From Pseudophaeobacter flagellatus (GTDB taxonomy: Bacteria; Pseudomonadota; Alphaproteobacteria; Rhodobacterales; Rhodobacteraceae), in assembly GCF_021228235.1 (NCBI RefSeq), contig NZ_JAJQRG010000007.1, positions 62,001-126,000 of the forward strand: a DNA stretch of 64,000 nt, in the 5' to 3' direction. The notes beneath the pieces were generated by a model, which worked only from the letters and a program-made list of their open reading frames with translations, searched no databases and was not told the origin of the DNA. Both the position numbers and the translations under genes were made by a program. This document shows, piece after piece, positions 33,522 through 40,446 of the stretch. Numbering within the stretch: the stretch's first letter is position 1; the number at the start of each line of letters is the position of its first letter.

Positions 33522-33775
33522 GCCGGATCCTTTTGCCTATTTCCCTGCCAAGGCCCCTCGCCCTGCGGTCCAGTCAGGTTCATGGCCCCGCCAGCCCTGC
33601 AGGTCAAGCGGCTGTCGGCTCTGGATGCCGACAAACCAGGGGAATATGGGCTCAGACAGGGCCTGGGGCCAAAACGCCGCAGCCCAGTTGCAAACCAAAC
33701 GGCCCAGCAAAAGCAAGACAAAACAGGTCTGTCACATATGGGAATGTTTCTGAGGTAAGTTGTCAGGGACAATAC

Positions 33776-33849
33776 TGGAGCGGGCGGCGGGAATCGAACC
33801 CGCGTCATTAGCTTGGAAGGCTAAGGTCTTACCACTACACAACGCCCGC
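33776..33849 (-). tRNA. tRNA-Gly (TCC anticodon)
   Basis: A full cloverleaf on the minus strand. The acceptor stem is GCGGGCG/CGCCCGC, the D loop contains TAGTGGTAAGAC, the anticodon loop reads CTTCCAA (anticodon TCC), and the T arm contains GGGTTCGATTCCC. CCA is encoded at the 3' end (33778-33776). It is 74 nt long. Confidence 0.97.
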
Positions 33850-34237
33850 TCTCTTGCTGCAGGTGATATTTCAAAGAAAAATGGAGGTCAAGCCTCGCAG
33901 CTGTCTTCTTTTGAAGAATAGCACTATCGCAAAACTATCCCGCGCCCTGCGCTGATTGCCTCGCCCCACTCCTTTCGGATCCTGCTGGGGCGGCGCGGTT
34001 CAGTCCCGATCTGGGGAAACCACCACAATGTCCGTTGGGCTGCCCAATTGCGGATCGCTCTACAACCCGCCCCACCACTCTAGTTGGACGTCGATATCTG
34101 TAGTAACCGGAAGAGGCCCGAAGACACCGCAAGGTCGCAGACAAACGCCTATTTGAAAGGAGTTTTAGGCGTTGAAACAATGAGGGGGCGGAGAAAACGG
34201 TGGTTTTCGCTGGTGACAGAAACCTCTGAGGTTTGCG
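33850..34237. other. Non-coding or degraded region beside tRNA-Gly
   Basis: A 388-bp stretch between the tRNA and ridA. Open frames up to 81 codons exist on both strands, but none resembles a family that I know. A short minus-strand frame rich in Arg (near 33935-34180) could be a decayed gene or transposase scrap, though this is not supportable. It lies at the edge of the gene-debris region. Confidence 0.5.
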
Positions 34238-34630
34238 CTATGCGTCGTCGGGAACAACTGCATCAACCTCGATCTCGACCAACCATTCAGGGTTCACAAA
34301 TCGATTGATCGCCATGATCGTATCAACGGGTCGGGCATCGACGCAGTATTTCTTCCTCGCTTCGATAGCCTCTTTCCAGTTGTCGATATCTGTCAGGATG
34401 ACCCTTGTCCGCACAATGTCTTGAAGACCAGAGCCTGCCTGTTCCAGGGCCGCTTTTATTATTTCAAAGCATTGAGTGGTCTGCGCGAATACATCCCCGA
34501 CGCCTACTGTCTTGCCCTGCGCATCAACAGGTGCGGTTCCTCCTACCGAAATGTAGGGACCGACGCGAACCGCACGGCTGAAGCCAACGATCTCCTCCAT
34601 CGGGTTTCCATTTGAAATCAGTTGCCGCAT
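34238..34630 (-). CDS. RidA/YjgF/UK114-family protein
   Basis: A 130-residue RidA-family trimer-forming protein. It has the N-terminal MEEIVGFSRAVRVGPYISVGGTAPVD and the core arginine in IVRTRVILTDIDNWKEAIEARKKYC. The RPVDTIMAINRFVNPEWLVEIEVDAVVP end includes the conserved Glu. Canonical RidA hydrolyses reactive 2-aminoacrylate. The VNPEWLVEIEVDA end and the Arg fit an active-like site, but several subfamilies differ in substrate. GGAGG precedes the ATG. It is a single gene at the border of the debris region and looks intact. Confidence 0.88.
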   Translation of the reverse strand: MRQLISNGNPMEEIVGFSRAVRVGPYISVGGTAPVDAQGKTVGVGDVFAQTTQCFEIIKAALEQAGSGLQDIVRTRVILTDIDNWKEAIEARKKYCVDARPVDTIMAINRFVNPEWLVEIEVDAVVPDDA

Positions 34631-34826
34631 GTGATGAACCTCCGCTCTTCCTCAAGCATAGGCGAATTTGTTTCCTGTTGCTATGACTCTGAAAGTCTCA
34701 AGAATACCGTTCTGCAATACCTGGGCTCCAAAAAGGTGAAATCTGGCAGCTGAAAATTGATCAGCTAGGGCACGAGCGCCGTCCAGGTTGGCTTAAGAGT
34801 ACGCGAATGCTAGTAACAATCAAGCT

Positions 34827-34990
34827 ATGACAGGGATTACATGCCTTTGTTTTTTTCTGACTTGGGTAGCGGCCATGTCACTTGCATTTGCTGCAACTGC
34901 GCAAGTGGCCGTCTATTTCATAAGACATGCTGAGAAGGAACTCAGCGGAGATGACCCCTCGCTCACCGAGGAAGGTCGGGCCAGAGCATA
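34827..34990 (+). pseudogene. Truncated histidine-phosphatase gene (5' fragment)
   Basis: A signal-like N-terminus (ITCLCFFLTWVAAMSLAFAA) is followed by the histidine phosphatase opening AVYFIRHAEKELSGDDPSLTEEGRARA, with the RHxE catalytic motif. Homology ends abruptly at about 34990, after some 55 residues of a family usually 160-200 long. The frame then runs a few codons into unrelated sequence that is coding on the other strand. The catalytic domain is therefore lost. Confidence 0.7.
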
Positions 34991-34992
34991 TC

Positions 34993-35186
34993 CACGCAAA
35001 CAGCGGCCCACTGCCCAAGCCCGTTCGCTTTGAACGCAAGAATGTGTAGGCTGGGACAAACAGCAGAATCCAAACCAGTAAGCCGTTTGCCGCTTCCTTG
35101 CGGCCACTTCGCTCCACCGCGTTCCGGTCAAGCAGTGCACAGATCGTGGTGGCGAAGAAGAACACTAGGAACGAAAGTCCAGGCAA
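34993..35186 (-). pseudogene. Fragment of a membrane-protein gene, inverted against the phosphatase fragment
   Basis: The minus-strand frame reads LPGLSFLVFFFATTICALLDRNAVERSGR, then EAANGLLVWILLFVPAYTFLRSKRTG and LGSGPLFAW, a two-helix pattern like the C-terminal part of small bacterial membrane proteins. The frame opens after a stop near 35199 and loses its character at about 34990, exactly where the histidine phosphatase sequence on the other strand ends. Two gene pieces are thus joined in opposite orientation. Confidence 0.5.
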
Positions 35187-35432
35187 GTCGCCTCATGCCC
35201 CGGCATGCGCGGATAACGATAACCAATTTGATCCGCGCAATCTAATCGAGAAATCGAAGACCTCAACTATCGGATCGTTCTCTGCAGTGCCTTCTTTTGG
35301 AACATCCAGAATAATCGGGTTTCCTAGTATCGTCGGCGATTGCCTGCGCAAGTTAAAGGCTACTGATTGTATCGTTCCTGCGCAGTGCTGCCAGCGCTTC
35401 CGGACGGCGCTGACAATGAGCGTAAGAGAACC
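35187..35432. other. Unassigned debris between two gene fragments
   Basis: A 246-bp segment with open frames on both strands. The minus-strand frame (about 35360-35196) reads NPIILDVPKEGTAENDPIVE and FDFSIRLRGSNWLS and ends in a stop. It looks protein-like but matches nothing that I recognise. Confidence 0.4.
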
Positions 35433-35618
35433 TGTTTCTGGCTGCGAAATCTGCCCCCTCTGGTCGCCACTGGCACCCTAGAGGCGCCGTCTCCCAAGCA
35501 AAGCCGGGGGGCCGCTTGGGCAGCCTTTGAAGGCCTGCCCGAGGCCGCCCGCGCCAAGGCAGCAGATCGGTTGCGCGCGCTTGATCTGATCGACACCCTG
35601 CACAGCAATGGCGCCAGC
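35433..35618 (+). pseudogene. Mu-like transposase A fragment (N-terminal part)
   Basis: The frame reads FWLRNLPPLVATGTLEAP and AFEGLPEAARAKAADRLRAL, then LDLIDTLHSNGAS. This is the pattern of the region between the N-terminal DNA-binding domains and the catalytic core in Mu A-type transposases of Rhodobacter phages. It has no start of its own and stops being recognisable at about 35618. There the MuB-like frame begins one frame over. The DDE core is missing, so the transposase is dead. Confidence 0.6.
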
Positions 35619-35619
35619 C

Positions 35620-36222
35620 ATGTTCATGGCCGCGATCTATGCCGCCTCGGCGTTGGATGCGATCCACATCTCTGTTCAGGAGCTTTGGACCCGCAAGACG
35701 CTGCTACAGCAGGTGCTGCGCGAACTGGGTGCCGTACCACAAAAGACGCTGGCCGAAATGATGATGCAGGCCAATGAGCAATTGGCCATCGCGGCCCGGC
35801 CGCTGATCATCGACGAAGCGGATTATGCCATCCAGCGCGGGCTGATCCAGATCATTCGGGATTTTCACGATGGCAGCGACGTGCCCGTGATCTTGGTTGG
35901 CATGGAAAAGCTGCCGCAAAAGCTGCGCAAATGGGAGTTGATTGACAGCCGGGTCATGACCTGGACGGCGGCGCAGCCGGCCAATCTCAAGGATGCACAG
36001 TATCTGGCCAGCTTTTACGCCGCAGACGTGACCATCCATGATGACCTGCTGCAGCATATCCTGGACCGCAACACCGGCAACGTCCGCCGCTCGGTGATTG
36101 ACCTCAACTATGTGCAGGAACAGTGCAAGGTGATGGGCTTCAAGGCAATGGCCCTTGAGGACTGGGGCCAGATGCGGTTCCCCCGCGATGAAGCACCTGC
36201 ACCACGTGTGGGGCTGAAATAA
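35620..36222 (+). pseudogene. Mu B-like AAA+ target-activator, 5'-truncated
   Basis: About 200 residues of a MuB-type AAA ATPase. It starts in the beta strand after the P-loop (FMAAIYAASALDAIHISVQELW), has Walker B in RPLIIDEADYAIQRG and sensor region VPVILVGMEKLPQKL, and ends in the C-terminal domain GNVRRSVIDLNYVQEQCKVMG. The Walker A and N-terminal DNA-binding region are absent: the frame joins the MuA-like fragment at 35618. MuB normally binds DNA and delivers target to MuA. An ATG at 35608 or 35620 could still be translated. The stop overlaps the next ATG (TAATG). Confidence 0.75.
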
Positions 36223-36595
36223 TGCGCTATACACCCCAATTCCCCGAGCTGACACCGGATGACCCACAAAAGCTGGAGATGTGGAATTTCATCCACTCCC
36301 GGCCGCGCCTCACTCGTGCCGAGATCGCAGAAGCCTGCCAGGTGAAAGACACCAAACGGGAGAACTGGCAACCAGCCGCCCAGATATCACCGTAGGTTCA
36401 GCGCAGGACTATTGCACGATGTTGACCCGCGCCGGGTATCTGCGCGCCACTCAGAAGGCCCGCAAGGACCGCCCTGCCCGCTACCTGCTGATCCGCGACA
36501 CCGGCCCTTTGCCGCCCGTTGAAAAACGCCTGCCGGTAGTGATCGACGGCAACGACGATGTGATCGTCCACGCACAGGGGGGACGTTTGGTATGA
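36222..36595 (+). pseudogene. Frameshifted phage early-region protein
   Basis: An ATG overlapping the MuB-like stop opens a frame (MRYTPQFPELTPDD, FIHSRPRLTRAEIAEACQVK) that hits a stop at 36393 after 57 codons. The natural continuation lies in another frame: PDITVGSAQDYCTMLTRAGY, then RKDRPARYLLIRDTGPLPPVE, to the stop at 36595. A one-base change near 36370 explains this. The intact protein would be about 124 residues, with an HTH-like first half. The position after MuB and the overlap with the next gene fit a Mu-like early gene. Confidence 0.65.
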
Positions 36596-36969
36596 ACTCT
36601 CGCCTTGCCATCGCCCGCGCAGCCTGGGGCAACACGCCGCCCGACTGGATCTTTGCCCTGGTACGCGCCTGTGACGCGCCCGGTGCTTCGCAGAACAAGG
36701 TGGCCGCACGTCTGTCGGTTTCTGCGGCGACCGTTAGCCAGGTTCTGCGCAACAGCTACGCCGGAGATACCGCCCGCATTGAGGCACGGGTCCGCGCCAC
36801 CTTTGTGGACGCAGACGTCGATTGCCCCGCCATCGGCACCATTAGCGCAGAGTCTTGCATGTCCTGGCGGGACCGCTCCAAACGCCTAGGCTCGGCGGCA
36901 CCGAACGTGGTGCGCATGTTCCGCGCCTGCCGGGCCTGTCCCAAGTTCAAACCGGGGGCCGAAGAATGA
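36592..36969 (+). CDS. Phage-type HTH protein
   Basis: A 125-residue protein with an apparent HTH at residues about 20-60 (DWIFALVRACDAPGASQNKVAARLSVSAATVSQVL). A C-terminal region contains four cysteines (DCPAIG, ESCMSW, RACRACPKF), with a possible metal-binding cluster in CRACPKFKPG. The start overlaps the previous stop (ATGA), and its own stop overlaps the next tiny ORF. I take it for a small DNA-binding protein of the Mu-like early region. The exact role is unknown. Confidence 0.65.
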   Translation: MNSRLAIARAAWGNTPPDWIFALVRACDAPGASQNKVAARLSVSAATVSQVLRNSYAGDTARIEARVRATFVDADVDCPAIGTISAESCMSWRDRSKRLGSAAPNVVRMFRACRACPKFKPGAEE

Positions 36970-37043
36970 CCCTTCCTCCGAAAACCAAACTCGCCATCTG
37001 GCTCCGCAGCCTTGCCGACCGGCTGGATCCTACCGGAGCCTGA
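36966..37043 (+). CDS. 25-residue coupled phage ORF
   Basis: An ATG overlapping the previous stop (ATGA) opens MTLPPKTKLAIWLRSLADRL and five more residues. The peptide is amphipathic and basic. The overlap, and the fact that the whole early region is built of overlapping ORFs, make it plausible. It is below the usual ORF threshold. Confidence 0.45.
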   Translation: MTLPPKTKLAIWLRSLADRLDPTGA

Positions 37044-37089
37044 TCACCCCGCGCCTTTGAGCGCACCAACCAGCCATAGGAGCTGAACC

Positions 37090-37374
37090 ATGCCTAAACT
37101 GACAAAAGCAGAACTCATTCGTGCCGTTGCCGAGGAAACCGGCCAAAGCCAGGACGCGGTGGACAAGACCATCGCAGCGCTGGCCCAACAGATCATCAAG
37201 GCGGTGAAAAACGGCGATGACGTCACTCTACCCGGTCTTGGCACATTCAAGCGCCGCGAAAACGCAGCCCGCAAGGGTCGTAACCCGGCGACCGGAGAGG
37301 CCATGGATATCGCGGCCTCGTCCTCCCTGGGCTTCAAACAATCCCAGGCCGTCAAAGATGAACTGAACGCCTAA
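37090..37374 (+). CDS. HU-family DNA-binding protein
   Basis: A 94-residue HU/IHF-type histone-like protein. It shows MPKLTKAELIRAVAEETGQSQ, then the beta arm signature LPGLGTFKRRENAARKGRNPATGEAM with the conserved Pro of the arm (NPATG), and the terminal ASSSLGFKQSQAVKDELNA. It bends DNA as a dimer. Because it lies inside the Mu-like early region, it is probably a phage-borne copy; Mu-like phages of Rhodobacteraceae often carry one. AGGAG precedes the ATG. Confidence 0.93.
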   Translation: MPKLTKAELIRAVAEETGQSQDAVDKTIAALAQQIIKAVKNGDDVTLPGLGTFKRRENAARKGRNPATGEAMDIAASSSLGFKQSQAVKDELNA

Positions 37375-37465
37375 CCAACAATGCGAAACCCGCCCGGCAC
37401 TGTCGGGTGCGGTCACCAGGGCGTGGCGGCCCTGGTCTGATGAGCAGCCAAACCCGGAGGTGAAT

Positions 37466-38020
37466 ATGGAATTTCGATTGAATGAAACCGCACCAGACAA
37501 GTTTGAAATTGTGCGGTTTGTGCCAGACCTTGTCGGCACCTTTGCCGACCGTGCCACGGCCCAAAAAATTCTTGGATTTTTGGAAGCCGACGCGGTGAAC
37601 GCAGCACAAGCTGCCGAGCGGAAAGCCGCGCGTGACGCAGGTCCGGTCAGCCCGCCGCCCTTCGTTTCTCCCGAGGCCATGGCACAGGCTGCAGAAGCCA
37701 TTCGGCCTCAAACCGCTGCAAAATCCGACGTCGCTCATTTCTCCTGGAGCGATGGCGATCTCTCAGAAGCCTATGAACGCCTCTCCAAGGGCGAAAAAAT
37801 TACTGCCGTGGCCGATAGTTTTGGCAAGAGCTGGACCGTGCTGCGCGGCAAATGGGCAGCCCACAAAAAGAAGCTGGATGCTGCGAAATCTCCGCTCGAA
37901 AAACTTACGGACGCTGTCTCCGAACTGCAGGAGCAAACCCCCTGCAGCCTATGCGGCCAGCACTTCACGCCAACTGTTGCGAGCATGGATCACTGCGCCC
38001 GCTGCCGCACGGATGCCTAA
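37466..38020 (+). CDS. Phage-type protein with HTH-like core and C-terminal zinc ribbon
   Basis: A 184-residue protein that I do not recognise by name. The first 60 residues have a small alpha/beta pattern (FEIVRFVPDLVGTFADRATAQKIL). The central region FSWSDGDLSEAYERLSKGEKITAVADSFGKSW looks like an HTH. The end carries CSLCGQHFTPTVASMDHCARC, a CxxC...CxxC ribbon. GGAGG precedes the ATG at 37466; a GTG at 37460 lies inside that site. It belongs to the Mu-like early cluster and is probably DNA-binding. Confidence 0.6.
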   Translation: MEFRLNETAPDKFEIVRFVPDLVGTFADRATAQKILGFLEADAVNAAQAAERKAARDAGPVSPPPFVSPEAMAQAAEAIRPQTAAKSDVAHFSWSDGDLSEAYERLSKGEKITAVADSFGKSWTVLRGKWAAHKKKLDAAKSPLEKLTDAVSELQEQTPCSLCGQHFTPTVASMDHCARCRTDA

Positions 38021-38044
38021 CTGCCCCTTTTGATGGAGAACCCC

Positions 38045-38218
38045 ATGGCGCCAATTTTCGTCGGCATTTTCCTCGCCCTTATAGGGGCGTTCCTTACCGA
38101 GGCCGAGGTTCGAGCCTGCGCTTATGAGCGCAACAACATTGGCCCGGTTCTTTTCTTGGTCGGCGTCGCGATCATCATCGTGTCGGCATCCGCCGCGCTC
38201 AGCAAAATCATCTTCTAA
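38045..38218 (+). CDS. Small two-helix membrane protein
   Basis: A 57-residue protein with two membrane helices (MAPIFVGIFLALIGAFLTEA; IGPVLFLVGVAIIIVSASA) around a short polar loop (EVRACAYERNN). The ATG at 38045 has GGAG at ideal spacing; a weaker ATG at 38033 adds four residues. It lies between two Mu-like early genes. Function unknown. Confidence 0.55.
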   Translation: MAPIFVGIFLALIGAFLTEAEVRACAYERNNIGPVLFLVGVAIIIVSASAALSKIIF

Positions 38219-38238
38219 CCCAAGCCAAAGCAATTCTC

Positions 38239-38910
38239 ATGACTTCTACCCCAACGGAAAATAGCCCCTTCAAGCCCGCGACGATCCCCGACGGGATTGT
38301 CGCCGTGAAAGGCAAGAATTACCGCACCAACGCCAAAGGCGCACTGGTGCCCGCCGAACTGGTCAAAGCCCAGGACGCGCTCCAGGACGAGACCGTCCGC
38401 AAGATGATCGGTTACGGCAAGGCCCTGAGCGAGCAGATCGCCCGGTTCAAAGCCCATACGTTCAACGACATTGGCGCTTTTGAAGCGCTCCTGGCCCAGG
38501 AGTACGAGGCCAAGGTCGGCGGCAAAAAGGGCAACAAGACCCTGTTCAGTTATGATGGGCTGTACAAGGTCCAGGTGCAGATCGCCGAGGCCTTCGACTT
38601 TGGCCCCGAATTGCAGATTGCCAAGGAACTGGTCGATGAATGCCTGAACGAGTGGGCCGCCGACTCTGGCCCCGAGATCCGCGCCATCGTGACCAAGGCA
38701 TTCAACACGGACAAGGAAGGCCAGATCAACCGCTCTGAGATCTTCATGCTCCTGAATTTGGATATCAGCGACGAGCGCTGGAAGCGGGCGATGCAAGCGA
38801 TCCGCGACGCGATGCGGGTGGTCGGTTCAAAGACCTATGTGCGCTTCTACGAGCGCGCGACACAAACCGCCGCCTGGGAACCCATCACAATCGACCTGTC
38901 TAAAGCATAG
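38239..38910 (+). CDS. DUF3164 phage protein
   Basis: A 223-residue protein matching DUF3164. It has the opening IPDGIVAVKGKNYRTNAKGALVP, the central FNDIGAFEALLAQEYEAKVGGKKGNKTLFSYDG and the end ERWKRAMQAIRDAMRVVGSKTYVRFYER. DUF3164 is found almost only in Mu-like phages, where it sits in the early cluster near gemA and HU; its biochemical function is unknown. It is the last recognisable phage gene here. No gemA, mor, lysis, head or tail genes follow, so the prophage was cut off beyond this point. Confidence 0.85.
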   Translation: MTSTPTENSPFKPATIPDGIVAVKGKNYRTNAKGALVPAELVKAQDALQDETVRKMIGYGKALSEQIARFKAHTFNDIGAFEALLAQEYEAKVGGKKGNKTLFSYDGLYKVQVQIAEAFDFGPELQIAKELVDECLNEWAADSGPEIRAIVTKAFNTDKEGQINRSEIFMLLNLDISDERWKRAMQAIRDAMRVVGSKTYVRFYERATQTAAWEPITIDLSKA

Positions 38911-38943
38911 AGGCCCCACGCCCCCGCGCTTGGCCTCTAGACG

Positions 38944-38986
38944 GCCCAAAACCGTTTGCTGCAGATATCTATGTCCAAAATTGAAA
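38944..38986 (+). repeat. 43-bp direct repeat, copy 1
   Basis: GCCCAAAACCGTTTGCTGCA and 23 further bases recur at 39072-39114 with a single mismatch (C/T at position 9). It lies 34 bp after the DUF3164 stop, at the right-hand end of the phage remnant. Confidence 0.95.
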
Positions 38987-39071
38987 AAATTCGTGTCCCG
39001 CTACACCCATTTGAAACGGCCTTGCAAAGCCTCAAGTCAATGCGCTAGCGGGGCGCGCGGGGCTATCTGCT

Positions 39072-39114
39072 GCCCAAAATCGTTTGCTGCAGATATCTAT
39101 GTCCAAAATTGAAA
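39072..39114 (+). repeat. 43-bp direct repeat, copy 2
   Basis: The second copy of the 38944-38986 element, 128 bp downstream in the same orientation. Beyond it the sequence turns AT-rich (39115-39180), unlike its neighbours. Confidence 0.95.
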
Positions 39115-39179
39115 GAACCCACATCTCGAAACGATGATAATAAAATAAATCAATATCTTAGATTGATTATGTAAAAAAG

Positions 39180-39249
39180 ATTTACATAGCCCCTTGAAGC
39201 CAGGCACCCTGGATCCGATATGCAGTAATGTGAAAGGCATTTACATAGC
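39180..39249 (+). repeat. Two ATTTACATAGC direct repeats upstream of the DUF2852 gene
   Basis: The 11-mer occurs at 39180-39190 and 39239-39249. The first copy also forms an inverted repeat with ATGTAAA just upstream (39169-39187). The region 38911-39307 is otherwise gene-free. These may be regulator or promoter sites for the DUF2852 gene at 39308. Confidence 0.6.
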
Positions 39250-39307
39250 GCCAAACACAACAATGCCGGTCGCAAGACCGTATAACCGCATAACCTGGAG
39301 ACGGAAC

Positions 39308-39754
39308 ATGACAGCTATCACCTCCCCCACCCCGCCCCACAGCCAGCAGGGGTGGTTCACGCGCAGCGAGGCCTGGTTGGACCAAAAAGGCAAAGGCGCC
39401 TGGATTGCCGCCATGGTACTTGGCTTTGTCTTTTTCTGGCCCATCGGCCTGGCCCTTCTTTTCTACATGATCTGGAGCAAACGTATGTTCAATAAATCCT
39501 GCCGTAGCCGTAAAGCCTGGGCCAGCCATGGAATGTCGGCGATGAAACCCTCTGGCAACTCGGCCTTTGACGCCTACAAGGAAGACACGCTGCGTCGGCT
39601 GGAGCAGGAACAGCATGACTTTGAAAGCTTTATGCAGCGCTTGCGTGACGCCAAGGACAAGGCTGAATTCGACCAGTTCATGGACGAACGCAGCGAAATG
39701 CCCGAAACTGCCCCCGAGACCGACGAGACCGATCGCGCCGCCAAGAGCCACTAG
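39308..39754 (+). CDS. DUF2852 membrane protein
   Basis: A 148-residue protein with one clear N-terminal membrane helix (AWIAAMVLGFVFFWPIGLALLFYMIW). A basic stretch (SKRMFNKSCRSRK) and a helical cytoplasmic tail (AYKEDTLRRLEQEQHDFESFMQRLRDAKDKAEFDQFM) follow. This is the DUF2852 pattern of Rhizobiales and Rhodobacterales. Function unknown. GGAG precedes the ATG at 39308. The RDD gene follows 97 bp later. It is the first chromosomal-type gene after the phage remnant. Confidence 0.82.
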   Translation: MTAITSPTPPHSQQGWFTRSEAWLDQKGKGAWIAAMVLGFVFFWPIGLALLFYMIWSKRMFNKSCRSRKAWASHGMSAMKPSGNSAFDAYKEDTLRRLEQEQHDFESFMQRLRDAKDKAEFDQFMDERSEMPETAPETDETDRAAKSH

Positions 39755-39851
39755 GGCGGTCACTGCCGCTGACTCTCGATCTGTGCACCAAGGCCAAATG
39801 TGGCGGTGCGCGGATCAATCCATACCTTGAAACAACCTTGAAGGACCGCTC

Positions 39852-40283
39852 ATGACCGCCCTGCCCGATCCCGATTATCAGGCTGAATTCTATGCCTCTG
39901 TTGCCCCCAAACGATTGGTCGCCTGGGTCATTGACAGTATCCTTATTTTCGGGCTTTGCCTTATTACGGTACTCTTGACGGCCTTTGTCGGCATGTTCAT
40001 CTGGCCACTGCTTTATCTGGTGATTGGCTTTGTTTACCGCGCCGTGACGATCGCCAATGGCTCTGCCACCCTGGGGATGCACTTTGCCGGGATTGAGCTG
40101 CGCGCCCTGAACGGGCGGCGTCTGGAGGCGGGGCAAGCGACGCTGCATACCATCGGCTATTCCCTGTCCTTGGCCATTCCGGTCCTGCAGGTGATTTCGG
40201 TGATAATGATGCTGACCACCGCGCGCGGCCAGGGGTTGAGCGATTCGCTCCTGGGCACTGTCATGATCAACCGCCGCGCCTGA
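39852..40283 (+). CDS. RDD-family membrane protein
   Basis: A 143-residue protein of the RDD family. The first helix begins APKRLVAWVIDSILIFGLC, with the Arg and Asp that define the family; the second Asp position is less clear. ATLGMHFAGIELRALNGRRLE and a third helix (YSLSLAIPVLQVISVIMML) follow. RDD proteins are implicated in transport or ion homeostasis, but the function is generally uncertain. GAAGGA precedes the ATG. Confidence 0.85.
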   Translation: MTALPDPDYQAEFYASVAPKRLVAWVIDSILIFGLCLITVLLTAFVGMFIWPLLYLVIGFVYRAVTIANGSATLGMHFAGIELRALNGRRLEAGQATLHTIGYSLSLAIPVLQVISVIMMLTTARGQGLSDSLLGTVMINRRA

Positions 40284-40446
40284 GCCGCCCGCAGAGGCCC
40301 CACAATAAGAACCGGGGGCCTGCCTTGACCGCCCGGTATTAACCGGCCTTAACCTTGTCACAATGCAGGCTTGCACGGGGCTGGGCCATTGATATCCTGT
40401 ACGGGCCTCTTATGATCAAGAAAACCCTCTGCAGAACAAGGCCCAG

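Noticed and set aside
33776-33849. tRNA-Gly as the integration site of the phage remnant
   Set aside because: The tRNA 3' end points left, away from the remnant, no copy of the tRNA 3' end is seen at the other border, and Mu-like phages insert by transposition rather than at tRNA sites.
33935-34180. Arg-rich minus-strand ORF beside tRNA-Gly as a transposase fragment
   Set aside because: No transposase motif could be pointed to; left as unassigned sequence.
38944-39114. Two 43-bp repeats as a CRISPR array
   Set aside because: There are only two copies, the 85-bp spacer is too long, and no cas genes are near.
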